From: CAYOUV01 sp963790075
Lineage (GTDB): Bacteria > Chloroflexota > Anaerolineae > Anaerolineales > Villigracilaceae
Direction of reading: 5' to 3'
DNA: 64,000 nucleotides
Assembly: GCA_963790075.1 (NCBI GenBank)
Contig: CAWBNG010000008.1
Coordinates: forward strand, 124,001-188,000
Shown: piece by piece, positions 45,922 through 54,494 of the stretch
Numbering within the stretch: position 1 is the stretch's first letter
Layout of the letters: every line of letters begins with the position of its first letter
Program-made: the position numbers and the translations under genes
The notes under the pieces: generated by a model
What the model was told of the DNA's origin: nothing
The model's input: only the letters and a program-made list of their open reading frames with translations
The model's database searches: none

Positions 45922-48171
45922 TTACGGCTTGGGTGTCTCGGTTGGAATGCCGCCGAAGGGCGTGGGGGTCTTGGTCACACTGAAGGAGGATTCCCACCAG
46001 TACAGGCTCTGCGGCTTGCCATAGAAGTACGATTCGACGATGCGCTTAAAGATCGGCGCGGCCCAATCGGAGCCTTCGCCCTGGTTCTCGACGATCACCG
46101 CGATAGCGATATCCGGTACGCCCTCGATATTGGCGTAGGTGTAACCGGCATACCAGGCGTGCGGGCTGCCGGGCACGCCGGATTCGGCGGTGCCGGTCTT
46201 GCCGGCGGTCGGGATGTTCAGCCCGCGCAGCCGGTAGTTAGCGGTCCCGCGTGGATTTTGCACCACGCTGATCATGGCATCCTGTAAAACCTTCAGGTTC
46301 TCCGGTTTGAGCGGCAGGGTTCCCATCGCTTCGGGCTTGAAGCTCTGGATGGTATTGCCGTTGACATCCACGATCTTCTGGACCATTTGTGGGCGGTAGA
46401 GCGTACCGCCGTTACCGACTGCTGCCACGAAGCGCGCCACCTGCAGGGGCGTGACCAGGACCGGATTCTGTCCGATGGCCTCGTTGGTGGCATCCAGGGC
46501 ACTTTGCGGGTTACCGATATTGCCGCTGGCCTCCTCGACCTGGTCGATCCCGGTTGAAGTACCCAATCCGAAGGCTCGCGCCATATCGCTGACGGCGGTC
46601 TTGAAGCCCTGTTCGTAGAGCGTCAGGCCGATGTGCCAGAACCACGGGTTGCAGGAGCGCATCAGGCCTTCGGGCAGGGTCAGCAGGCCGCTGGGTTGGG
46701 TCCTGCACTCGCCCGTCGTCTGCAATTCGTTCTGGCAGTGGTCCCAGGTCCAGTCGTGCAGTACGGGACCGCCGGCCGAGACCAGTTCATTGAAGTCGTA
46801 CTGGCAGTCATAGGTCGAGGCGGGCGTAAAAGTGCCGCTTTCCAGCGCGGCCGAGAAGGTGATGATCTTGAAGACCGAGCCGAGTGGGTATTCGCCCTGC
46901 GTGGCGCGGTTGACCAGCGGCCGGTTTGGATTGTTGAGCAGGTCGGTCAGTCCGATATTGTTCGGGTTGCCGGGCTGGAAAAAGTTGGGGTCGAAGTCCG
47001 GTGTGGAGGCGATGGCCAGCACGCGGCCGGTATCGCGCTCGATCACTACCGCCGCAGCCCGGAAACCGGAGATGGCATCCTGGACATTCCGTTGGAAATC
47101 ATCGTTGAGGGTCAGGTAGATCGAGTCGGCCGGCTGCGGGTCGCTGGAGGCCAGCAGGGTAACAATCTGTCCATCCTGGTTGACCACATACAGCGCGCCG
47201 CCGCGCTTGCCCGCCAGGTATTGTTCGCCCCATTTCTCGAGGCCGCTGTAGCCGACGCGTTCATTGCCGCTGTAGCCTTCGCGTTGATACTGGTCCAGTT
47301 GTTCTTTTGGAATCGCGATCACGTAGCCGACGGATTGCGGCGCGATGCCGTTATAGTAACGCGCTGTGTAGTTCGTGGCTGCCAATCCGCCCAGGCTGGT
47401 GTAGTAATTGTAACGGCGGTTGAATTCCTCGGCTGTGACTTCGCCGATCGGTACGTACCAATCGGGTGCTGCACTGGCATACAGATCGGAAATTGTGCCG
47501 GGAGTGAGATTGGTCAGCCTGCTCAATTCGCCGACCAGATTACCTTCGTTCTTCAGATCGATTTGGCCGGGTACGACGCCCAGAGCAACCACGTCGGTCT
47601 GGGTGGCAATCGCGTTGCCCTGGTTATCGTAGATGTTGCCGCGCGCCGGGATGCGGTAGTCCATCGCCAGATGGTTGCCGCCCTTGAGTTCGGGCATGAT
47701 CATGCTGTCTTCCCACTGGATGCGCCATTCACCATTTTCCAGGCTCAGGCGGGCGACCATGTCGCGTTGCAGATCCCCCACTAAGAAGGTGTGAAAGGTG
47801 ACGTGATAGGCAACTTCGGCAGTGAATGGGTTGGTCAGCGTGGACAGGATTTCAAATTCCAGGTCTTTCAGGCTCAGATTGGTGCGGGTGTCCTGATAGC
47901 GCTGGGTGAAATCATCCTGGTTGATCGTATCTTGGCTGACTTTGGTCAGCATTTGATACATGGAGGCATAGTCCTCATTCTTCCAGAACTCGAGGAAGGT
48001 ACGGACGGCAGCCTGTGCATCCGGTGCATGGGTGATGCTGACGATCGGACTGGGTTTTGTAGGGGTTGGCCCGCCCAGGCTGAAGCCCCCGCCTCCATTC
48101 GGGCTGCAGGCAACCAAAAAGGCAAGCACCAATAGAAGCTTGAACCAACGCATGTGTTTCATATATTTCAC
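45922..48171 (-). CDS. Class B penicillin-binding protein (PBP2-type transpeptidase) with MecA_N-like domain
   Basis: A 749-residue peptidoglycan transpeptidase. It has a lipobox-like N-terminus (AFLVACSPN), then an NTF2-like MecA_N domain (residues about 50-155: AVRTFLEFWKNEDYASMYQML), a PBP dimerisation domain starting RIPARGNIYDNQGNAIAT and the transpeptidase domain: SVFK at 432-435, SCN in MRSCNPWFWH and KTGT in TAGKTGTAES. The MecA_N module is best known from PBP2a of methicillin-resistant staphylococci but is common in PBPs of Firmicutes and Chloroflexota, so beta-lactam insensitivity cannot be concluded. AGGTGA lies before the start. Confidence 0.9.
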   Translation of the reverse strand: MKYMKHMRWFKLLLVLAFLVACSPNGGGGFSLGGPTPTKPSPIVSITHAPDAQAAVRTFLEFWKNEDYASMYQMLTKVSQDTINQDDFTQRYQDTRTNLSLKDLEFEILSTLTNPFTAEVAYHVTFHTFLVGDLQRDMVARLSLENGEWRIQWEDSMIMPELKGGNHLAMDYRIPARGNIYDNQGNAIATQTDVVALGVVPGQIDLKNEGNLVGELSRLTNLTPGTISDLYASAAPDWYVPIGEVTAEEFNRRYNYYTSLGGLAATNYTARYYNGIAPQSVGYVIAIPKEQLDQYQREGYSGNERVGYSGLEKWGEQYLAGKRGGALYVVNQDGQIVTLLASSDPQPADSIYLTLNDDFQRNVQDAISGFRAAAVVIERDTGRVLAIASTPDFDPNFFQPGNPNNIGLTDLLNNPNRPLVNRATQGEYPLGSVFKIITFSAALESGTFTPASTYDCQYDFNELVSAGGPVLHDWTWDHCQNELQTTGECRTQPSGLLTLPEGLMRSCNPWFWHIGLTLYEQGFKTAVSDMARAFGLGTSTGIDQVEEASGNIGNPQSALDATNEAIGQNPVLVTPLQVARFVAAVGNGGTLYRPQMVQKIVDVNGNTIQSFKPEAMGTLPLKPENLKVLQDAMISVVQNPRGTANYRLRGLNIPTAGKTGTAESGVPGSPHAWYAGYTYANIEGVPDIAIAVIVENQGEGSDWAAPIFKRIVESYFYGKPQSLYWWESSFSVTKTPTPFGGIPTETPKP

Positions 48172-48174
48172 CTG

Positions 48175-48846
48175 TTATCCAACCTGTTCGCCGCGCAGCA
48201 CGACGCGGTAAACCGGGCACTGGTAGTTAAGCAAAGATTGACAGTTGGCCGGCACGTCCGCGCGGGGCGGGATGTCCAGCTTGCGCAGGGTGCGGACCAG
48301 GTGGCACACCGGCAGGCCCATCACGCTGGCGAAGCAGCCGCTCAAAGCGTCGACCGGTTGAAAATCCGGGTGCTGGATGGCATACGCGCCAGCCTTGTCG
48401 AGTGGATCGCCGGTCTGGACGTAGGCTTCGATCTCCCGGTCGCTGTAGTCACGCATGGGGACTTCGGTTACGCACAGATCGGTCAGCAGCCGGTCATCTT
48501 TTCGGTGCAGAATTGCCAGGCCGGTGTAGACCTGATGGGTATGTCCTCGCAGGCGTTTGAGCATGGCAGTCGCCTCGGCCGGGTCCCGGGGTTTGCCCAG
48601 GATGTCGCTCCCATCCACCACAGCGGTGTCGGCCCCAATCACGAACTGATCGGTATGCGCTTCCTTGGCCGATACGCGCGCTTTGCCTTCTGCCAGGCGC
48701 AACACGTATTCTGCGGGTGATTCGCCCGGATGGCGGCTTTCGTCGATTTGGGAGGCGGTCAGGTCGAAGCTCCAGCCGCCCAGGCCGATCAACTGACGGC
48801 GACGCGGCGAGTTCGAGGCCAGCAACAGTAATGTGTTTTGTGCCAC
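48175..48846 (-). CDS. maf: Maf-family nucleotide pyrophosphatase
   Basis: A 223-residue Maf protein that hydrolyses non-canonical or modified nucleoside triphosphates. Motifs: LLLASNSPRRRQLIGLGG, IDESRHPGESPAEYVLRLAEGKA, GADTAVVDGSDILGKPRD and DKAGAYAIQ. The GTG at 48846 is chosen because it aligns with the family N-terminus; longer starts add unrelated residues. TAGAAT lies seven bases upstream with no ribosome-binding site, another leaderless-type start. A four-base gap separates it from the penicillin-binding protein gene. Confidence 0.9.
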   Translation of the reverse strand: MAQNTLLLLASNSPRRRQLIGLGGWSFDLTASQIDESRHPGESPAEYVLRLAEGKARVSAKEAHTDQFVIGADTAVVDGSDILGKPRDPAEATAMLKRLRGHTHQVYTGLAILHRKDDRLLTDLCVTEVPMRDYSDREIEAYVQTGDPLDKAGAYAIQHPDFQPVDALSGCFASVMGLPVCHLVRTLRKLDIPPRADVPANCQSLLNYQCPVYRVVLRGEQVG

Positions 48847-48853
48847 GCGGGCG

Positions 48854-48859
48854 ATTCTA
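48854..48859 (-). promoter_or_regulatory. TAGAAT -10 box, leaderless start of maf
   Basis: TAGAAT on the minus strand lies seven bases before the GTG start of maf, with no Shine-Dalgarno site between. Same geometry as the other leaderless candidates. Confidence 0.4.
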
Positions 48860-48880
48860 ACACAATCCCGCCTCGTCCTC

Positions 48881-48909
48881 TGGCAGGTTCGTGGAGGCCG
48901 AAGTAAAAT
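48881..48909 (+). promoter_or_regulatory. Possible promoter of xpt-HIT-guaA
   Basis: TGGCAG and TAAAAT with 17-base spacing, 31 bases before the xpt start. The -35 is imperfect. Confidence 0.35.
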
Positions 48910-48940
48910 GTACATACAACTCTGGAGAAGGAGAAACGTT

Positions 48941-49513
48941 GTGGATTTATTGAAAGAACGCATTATGCGCGATGGCCAACACCTCGGAAACGGTATCCTG
49001 AAGGTAGACAGTTTTGTCAACCATCAAGTGGATCCCCTGCTGATGGATGCCTGTGGCCGGGAGTTCGCGCGCCGTTTTGCACAGGTCGAGGCGACCAAAG
49101 TGCTGACGGCTGAAATCTCCGGCATCGCTCCGGCGCTGACCACTGCCATCCATCTTGGTATCCCGGTGGTCTACGCACGCAAGACCAAGCCGATCACCAT
49201 GCCCGACCAGGTCTTTTTGACCCTGGCTCCCTCGCACACCAAGGGCCGCATGGTCGAGTTGATCGTCTCACCCGAGTACCTGGCCAGTGGCGAGCGCGTG
49301 CTGATCATCGACGATTTCCTGGCCAGCGGCGCGACCATCCTGGGCCTGGTGCGCCTGGCGCAGGCGGCGGGTGCCAGCATCGTCGGCATCGGTGCGCTGA
49401 TCGAGAAGACCTTCGAAGGCGGGCGCGCGGCGCTGGCTCCGGTCGGGGTGCCGATCGAATCGCTGGCGGCGATCTCTGCCATGGAAGGCGACACGATCAC
49501 CTTTGCGAATTGA
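48941..49513 (+). CDS. xpt: Xanthine phosphoribosyltransferase
   Basis: A 190-residue purine salvage enzyme that makes XMP from xanthine and PRPP. It begins DLLKERIMRDGQHLGNGILKVD..., has FVNHQVDPLLM and the PRPP-binding loop RVLIIDDFLASGATILGLVRL. The GTG at 48941 has an AAGGAG site and gives the family's usual length; upstream in-frame codons do not align. It is followed by an overlapping HIT gene and guaA, which converts XMP to GMP, so the three make a coherent purine operon. Confidence 0.93.
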   Translation: MDLLKERIMRDGQHLGNGILKVDSFVNHQVDPLLMDACGREFARRFAQVEATKVLTAEISGIAPALTTAIHLGIPVVYARKTKPITMPDQVFLTLAPSHTKGRMVELIVSPEYLASGERVLIIDDFLASGATILGLVRLAQAAGASIVGIGALIEKTFEGGRAALAPVGVPIESLAAISAMEGDTITFAN

Positions 49514-49893
49514 TGCTCTCTTTTTTCTATCGGCTGGCAATTACTCCTTTAGGATCTAGAGTTGCCGGTTGGTTGTTCTCATACACGCTGCCCATCCTGC
49601 CTTTGAAGCGCGTGGAGGCGACAGGGACATGGCTGGCTTTTCATCATCCCCGGCCATCCTATCCGTTCCACGTGTTGATTGTCCCCAAGAAGCGATTAAG
49701 TTGTTTTGAGGAACTTGATCCATCAGATGTGGCTATTTTCCAGGACCTGCTCATCATTGTGAAGAAGTTAGTGAATAGATACAATCTGGCTGCAAGCGGT
49801 TACCGCCTGATTCTCAATGGCGGCCAGTATCAGGATTTTCCATATCTCCATTTTCACCTTGTCTCTGACTTAAAAGAAACCAACCATGCATAA
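49513..49893 (+). CDS. HIT-family protein
   Basis: A 126-residue histidine-triad protein. The triad region is PYLHFHLVSD (H-x-H-x-x-S form, so the third position is not the usual histidine), preceded by the YPFHVLIVPKKRL strand and a LNGGQYQDF segment. HIT proteins hydrolyse or transfer nucleotides; the changed third position may reduce or alter activity. The ATG overlaps the xpt stop, and its end overlaps guaA by eight bases, indicating coupling. Confidence 0.8.
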   Translation: MLSFFYRLAITPLGSRVAGWLFSYTLPILPLKRVEATGTWLAFHHPRPSYPFHVLIVPKKRLSCFEELDPSDVAIFQDLLIIVKKLVNRYNLAASGYRLILNGGQYQDFPYLHFHLVSDLKETNHA

Positions 49894-51424
49894 CGCCATC
49901 GCCATCCTTGATTTCGGCTCGCAGTACGCGCAGTTGATCGCCCGCCGCATACGCGAGGCCCGGGTTTACTGTGAACTCTTCCCTTGGGACGCCCCGGCCG
50001 AAGCTGTACAGGCAATCTCCCCGAAAGGGTTCATCCTCTCGGGCGGACCCGCTTCGGTCTACGCCGAAGGCGCACCCAGCATCCCGGATTACGTCCTGGC
50101 TTCCGGGCTGCCGGTGCTGGGTATCTGCTACGGCATGCAGGCCCTGACTCACGCCCTGGGCGGACAGGTCGACCCGTCAACCGAGCGCGAGTACGGCCAG
50201 GCTGCGATCGATCCCCTGATCCCCGGTACCATGCTCGAGGTATTGTCCAAAGTCTGGATGTCGCATGGCGACCGGATCACGCGCATGCCGGATGGTTTCG
50301 TCGCGCTGGCAAAATCGGACAACAGCCCCTACGCCGCGATTGGGGACTTCACCCGGAAATACTTTGGCGTGCAATTCCATCCCGAAGTGCATCATACCCC
50401 GAACGGCGCAGAACTGCTCAAACATTTTGTGATTGAGATCTGTGGCATTCATCCTGACTGGACGCCAGCTTCCATCATCGACGAGAGCCTGGAACGCATC
50501 CGCGCCCAGGTGGGAGGCGCGCGCGTGCTGGCGGCTGTCAGTGGCGGCGTGGACTCGTCTGTCGCGGCTGCGCTGGTGCATAAAGCCATCGGCGACCAGC
50601 TGACAGCCGTCTTCGTGGACACGGGACTGCTGCGTAAGGGCGAGCCGGAACAGGTAGTGGCGACCTTCCGCCAGCAAATGGGCGCGGAATTGATCGCTGT
50701 CGCTGCGGCCGGGGAGTTCTTTTCCGCGCTGCAGGGGTTGAGTGACCCGGAATTGAAGCGCAAGGCGGTCGGCGAGAAGTTCATCCGCATTTTCGAGCAG
50801 CAGGCCAGGGGCCTCGGCCGGCCGCGTTTTCTGGTGCAGGGTACCATCTACCCGGACGTGGTCGAGTCATCGGCACCTGACCGGGACAAAGCCCAGCGCA
50901 TCAAGACGCATCACAATGTCGGCGGCTTGCCGGATGATATGCAGTTCGAACTGGTCGAGCCGTTGCGCTATTTGTTCAAGGATGAGGTGCGGGCGGTGGG
51001 GGAAGCGCTTGGATTACCGGTCGAGATGGTCTGGCGGCAGCCGTTCCCGGGTCCGGGATTGACGGTGCGCTGCCTGGGTGAAGTGACGGCGGAGCGGGTG
51101 GAGCGACTCCGCGCGGCAGATGCCATCCTGCTGGAAGAACTGTCCGCGGCTGGTCTGATCGGCAAGGGCGCTGAGACCTCGCAGGCGTTCGCCGTCTTGC
51201 TGCCGGTGCGCTCGGTGGGCGTGATGGGTGATCAGCGCACTTACCAGGAAGCGGTCGCCATCCGGGCTGTCACAACCGAGGATTTCATGACAGCTGACTG
51301 GACGCGCCTGCCACATGACCTGCTGGCAAGGGTTGCCAACCGCATTGTCAACCAAGTAGACGGAATCAATCGCGTGGTGTATGATATTACCAGCAAACCG
51401 CCTGCGACCATTGAATGGGAATAG
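49886..51424 (+). CDS. guaA: GMP synthase (glutamine-hydrolysing)
   Basis: A 512-residue two-domain enzyme that aminates XMP to GMP. The glutamine amidotransferase domain has ILDFGSQYAQLIARRIRE, nucleophile cysteine in LGICYGMQAL and the H/E pair in FGVQFHPEVHHT. The ATP-pyrophosphatase has AVSGGVDSSVAAAL, and the C-terminal dimerisation domain has QPFPGPGLTVRCLGE and ITSKPPATIEWE. It is the third gene after xpt. Confidence 0.97.
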   Translation: MHNAIAILDFGSQYAQLIARRIREARVYCELFPWDAPAEAVQAISPKGFILSGGPASVYAEGAPSIPDYVLASGLPVLGICYGMQALTHALGGQVDPSTEREYGQAAIDPLIPGTMLEVLSKVWMSHGDRITRMPDGFVALAKSDNSPYAAIGDFTRKYFGVQFHPEVHHTPNGAELLKHFVIEICGIHPDWTPASIIDESLERIRAQVGGARVLAAVSGGVDSSVAAALVHKAIGDQLTAVFVDTGLLRKGEPEQVVATFRQQMGAELIAVAAAGEFFSALQGLSDPELKRKAVGEKFIRIFEQQARGLGRPRFLVQGTIYPDVVESSAPDRDKAQRIKTHHNVGGLPDDMQFELVEPLRYLFKDEVRAVGEALGLPVEMVWRQPFPGPGLTVRCLGEVTAERVERLRAADAILLEELSAAGLIGKGAETSQAFAVLLPVRSVGVMGDQRTYQEAVAIRAVTTEDFMTADWTRLPHDLLARVANRIVNQVDGINRVVYDITSKPPATIEWE

Positions 51425-51444
51425 GTAGGCGGCAGCTGGCCTAT

Positions 51445-52758
51445 ATGCGTAAATTAGCTCTTCTTTTTCTCGCCCTGGCTTTCATGCTTTCAGGTGCGCT
51501 TGCCGCCCGTGCGCAAGGGTCTGCCTATGCAGAACTCTTGCAGCCTGACGCCAGCAATTTTCCCACCGTCTCAGCTTTGATGGATGTCTATGATGCGCAG
51601 GGTCAGTTCGTCAGCGGGCTCTCTCCGACTGACGTGACGATCATGGAAGACGGCCAGCCGCGTCAACCGGACGAGGTAAAAGAAATGCAGGTCGGGGTAC
51701 AGTTTGTGGTCGCGGTCAATCCCGGCCCCCCGCTGGCAGTCCGGGACTCCAGTGGGGCTTCGCGTTACGACAAGGTCTTGCAGGCTTTGCAAGCCTGGGG
51801 CGAGTCCCGACCAACCGACAGTCCGGACGATATGAGCCTGGCGACTACGGTCGGTCCCTTGCTTTCGCACGACACCACCGCCAGCTGGCTTGTAAATTTC
51901 TCGGCCTTCCAGCCGGACCCGCGCACGATGGTTCCCAGTCTGCAATCCCTGTCTTTTGCGATTGACCTGGCGGCAGCCTCCACGCCCGGGCCAGGCATGA
52001 AACGCGTGGTCTTGTTTCTGACACCCCACATGGAGCAGGGCACCTTTGATGTGATTGATTCTCTGGCAGCCAAGGCAGCCCTCTCGAAAGTACGCGTCTA
52101 CGTCTGGCTGATCAATTCGCAGGCCTATTTCGATCACTCCAGCGTCACCGCCTTCCAGGACCTGGTCCAGCGGACAGGCGGTTCCCTGTTCACCTATTCC
52201 GGGTATGGGAGCCTGCCCGATCCAGAGAAATTTCTCAGCCCCTTGCGACATGTATACAGCCTCAAGTATTCCTCGCAGTTGGCCGAATCCGGGGATCATG
52301 CACTCGTGGCCCAGGTCAAGACCTCCGCCGATAGCCTCGAATCCCCGCAGGTCAGCTTCGACCTGAATGTTCAACCTCCCAACCCGATCCTGGTCTCCCC
52401 CCCATTCCAGATATTGCGCCAGACACCGCCGGACGATCGTTTTAACCTGGATGCGCTTGGACCAAATGCACAGACTGTCGAGATGCTGGTGGAATTCCCG
52501 GATGGGCATAAGCGCTCCTTAAAGCGCACGGCTTTGTATGTGGACGGGGTGCAGATTGCTGAGAACACCTCCGAACCTTTCGATAAGTTCACCTGGGATT
52601 TAAGCGGGTATAACAGCAGCGGACAGCATTCGCTGCAGGTCTTTGCTGAGGACGAGCTCGGTTTGAGCAAAACCAGCCTGAGCCTGCCGGTGACCGTGAC
52701 GGTCGTCTTGCCGCCCGGCGGCCTGGTGGCGCTGCTGGCCAAGAACAGCACTTTTTAA
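51445..52758 (+). CDS. Secreted VWA-type protein, N-terminal part of a frameshifted VWA-TM-FHA protein
   Basis: A 437-residue open frame with a signal peptide (FLALAFMLSGALAARAQ) and a von Willebrand A-like domain (LMDVYDAQGQFVSGLSPTDVTIMEDGQP; QFVVAVNPGPPLAVRD; MKRVVLFLTPHMEQ), then an Ig-like stretch (VEMLVEFPDGHKRSLKRTALYVDG). It ends at TTTTTAA after NSTF. Adding one T to the five-T run at 52752-52756 continues into a clean membrane helix (AAAIALAGLVLGLILVSGGW) and the FHA protein below. So the intact product is most likely one protein of about 630 residues, and the break is probably a homopolymer error or recent mutation. Confidence 0.78.
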   Translation: MRKLALLFLALAFMLSGALAARAQGSAYAELLQPDASNFPTVSALMDVYDAQGQFVSGLSPTDVTIMEDGQPRQPDEVKEMQVGVQFVVAVNPGPPLAVRDSSGASRYDKVLQALQAWGESRPTDSPDDMSLATTVGPLLSHDTTASWLVNFSAFQPDPRTMVPSLQSLSFAIDLAAASTPGPGMKRVVLFLTPHMEQGTFDVIDSLAAKAALSKVRVYVWLINSQAYFDHSSVTAFQDLVQRTGGSLFTYSGYGSLPDPEKFLSPLRHVYSLKYSSQLAESGDHALVAQVKTSADSLESPQVSFDLNVQPPNPILVSPPFQILRQTPPDDRFNLDALGPNAQTVEMLVEFPDGHKRSLKRTALYVDGVQIAENTSEPFDKFTWDLSGYNSSGQHSLQVFAEDELGLSKTSLSLPVTVTVVLPPGGLVALLAKNSTF

Positions 52759-52787
52759 CCGCGGCTGCGATTGCGCTGGCCGGTCTG

Positions 52788-53333
52788 GTGCTGGGATTGA
52801 TCCTGGTCTCAGGGGGATGGCTGCGGGCCGGGCTGACCAGGTGGTGGTATTCACGCAAGGTATACGAAGACCCGGTTACACAACCGGTCCAAATCCGGCA
52901 GGATGCGGGGACCAGGGAGCGTTCGTCACTAACGCGTCTGCCATGGGTGGGTCGTCCACGCGTGCCTTCCGCCCCGGCTTATTTGATCCGTCTGACAGCC
53001 GACGGTCAGCCGGCGACGGCTAATCCAATCCCCTTGATGGGCAGCGAAATGACTTTTGGCACCGATCCGGTGCAGGCTTCTTATGTATTGGACGATCCTT
53101 CCATCTCAGCCTTGCACGCCCGCTTGCGTCAAACCCGCGCAGGCGACTTCTTACTGGTTGACCAGAATTCCGTTGCCGGGACCTGGGTCAATTATGATGC
53201 GATCGGGCCCGAAGGCCAAATGCTGCAGCATGGCGATGTAGTTAATTTTGGTAATTTGCATTTTCGCTTCACGCTGCAGAAAGCGCCAAAACAACCCGCC
53301 CCGCGGGTGGAGACGGAGGAAGCGGCCAAGTGA
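52788..53333 (+). CDS. FHA-domain protein, C-terminal part of the same frameshifted gene
   Basis: The open frame gives 181 residues: LGLILVSGGWLRAGL is the end of a membrane helix, followed by a linker and a forkhead-associated domain (MTFGTDPVQASYVLDDPSISALHARLRQ; VDQNSVAGTWVNYDAIG). FHA domains bind phosphothreonine. It has no convincing ribosome-binding site at 52788, supporting that it belongs to the upstream frame. It overlaps the PP2C phosphatase in a GTGA junction. A VWA receptor with an FHA tail paired with a PP2C suggests Ser/Thr phosphosignalling; no kinase is in the window. Confidence 0.78.
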   Translation: MLGLILVSGGWLRAGLTRWWYSRKVYEDPVTQPVQIRQDAGTRERSSLTRLPWVGRPRVPSAPAYLIRLTADGQPATANPIPLMGSEMTFGTDPVQASYVLDDPSISALHARLRQTRAGDFLLVDQNSVAGTWVNYDAIGPEGQMLQHGDVVNFGNLHFRFTLQKAPKQPAPRVETEEAAK

Positions 53334-54478
53334 TCCAGTCCGAACGCGCCCACCTGCACGTAGCTGCACGCAGCCATCCCGGGATGACAGGCAAACAAAA
53401 CGAAGACTGCTATGCTGTTTCTTCGTACGTGGTTGGAGTCGATGATGATACCCCGGCTCTGTTTGCGATTGTGGCCGATGGGATTGGCGGTCATCGGGCG
53501 GGTGAAGTGGCTGCAGAAATGGCGGTGGATTACATCAGCGAAGCGGTGGGGAAGAGCGATGGGAAACACCCGAAGGAAATCATGCAGCGTGCGATCCAGG
53601 CAGCCAGCCAGATCATTTTTGCTCAGGCGACTAAAAAATCCGATCAACAGGGCATGGGGGCTACCTGTGCCTGCGCCTGGGTGATCGGGGACCGCCTGTA
53701 TACTGCCTCGATTGGCGATTCGCGCATTTACCTGATGCGTGGCAACCATATCCAACAGGTGAGCACCGATCATACCTGGGTCCAGGAAGCGATCGAGAAG
53801 GGCATCCTGACCCCTGAGCAGGCCCGCGATCATCCTAATGTGCATGTCATCCGTCGTTATTTGGGTGCACCTCAGCCGTCTGAAGTCGACTTCCGCTTGC
53901 GTTTGGAAAAAGGTGAGAATGATTCGCAAGCAGAAAACAACCAGGGCACACGACTACTGCCCGATGATAAGCTCCTGTTGTGCAGTGACGGCCTGACCGA
54001 CCTGGTTAAAGAAGATGAAATCCTGCAAGCCATTCGCCGTGCGGCGGATAATCATAACAAGGGACTGGGGGCTTTGATCGATCTCGCCAACCAGCGCGGC
54101 GGGCATGACAATATCACGGTCGTGTTGTTGGCTGTTCCGGATGATGGGCAGAAGCCGGAAAAGAAAAAACGCCACCGGGTGATCCCCTGGCTGGTGGGTG
54201 GATTGATTGCAATTCTGGCGCTGGCAGCAGTGGCTGCATGGCTGGTCTTTGATTTTAATTTCAACTTCGATTTCCAGATCCCGGTGATCTTTCCCACGCC
54301 GACCTCACAGACGGCGCAGACAGCCCAGCCCGCTCCCCCGTTATTTTCCAGCCCGACGGCGGTTCAGGCTACGCCTGTACCCCCCACCGCTACCTGGACC
54401 CCTCTCCCGGCGGAGACTCTCTCCGCAACCTTTGAACCGGGTCCGACTTACACTCCCTGGCCGACCAATACCCCTTGA
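53330..54478 (+). CDS. PP2C-family serine/threonine phosphatase with membrane anchor
   Basis: A 382-residue protein. The PP2C core has the metal-binding motifs NEDCYAV, VADGIGGHRAGEVAAEM, IGDSRIYLMRGN, LCSDGLTDLVKEDE and GGHDNITVVLL (residues about 15-270). A basic linker and a membrane helix (IPWLVGGLIAILALAAVAAWLVF) follow, then an extracytoplasmic threonine/proline tail. The GTG start overlaps the FHA stop. It probably dephosphorylates Thr/Ser residues, perhaps on FHA partners or the VWA-FHA receptor. Convergent with the DUF2721 gene. Confidence 0.9.
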   Translation: MIQSERAHLHVAARSHPGMTGKQNEDCYAVSSYVVGVDDDTPALFAIVADGIGGHRAGEVAAEMAVDYISEAVGKSDGKHPKEIMQRAIQAASQIIFAQATKKSDQQGMGATCACAWVIGDRLYTASIGDSRIYLMRGNHIQQVSTDHTWVQEAIEKGILTPEQARDHPNVHVIRRYLGAPQPSEVDFRLRLEKGENDSQAENNQGTRLLPDDKLLLCSDGLTDLVKEDEILQAIRRAADNHNKGLGALIDLANQRGGHDNITVVLLAVPDDGQKPEKKKRHRVIPWLVGGLIAILALAAVAAWLVFDFNFNFDFQIPVIFPTPTSQTAQTAQPAPPLFSSPTAVQATPVPPTATWTPLPAETLSATFEPGPTYTPWPTNTP

Positions 54479-54494
54479 GCGCGGACGCGCGGCG

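Noticed and set aside
46633..47784. A 383-codon open frame on the plus strand
   Set aside because: Antisense to the penicillin-binding protein gene, whose SVFK/SCN/KTGT motifs are certain; no ribosome-binding site or family pattern.
45922..48171. The MecA_N-like domain as evidence of a methicillin-resistance gene
   Set aside because: This domain is widespread in ordinary class B penicillin-binding proteins; there is no mec-type element or regulator nearby.
52750..52790. Stop-codon readthrough between VWA and FHA parts
   Set aside because: The stop is TAA and the continuing sequence is in another frame; a one-base change in a T-run explains it.
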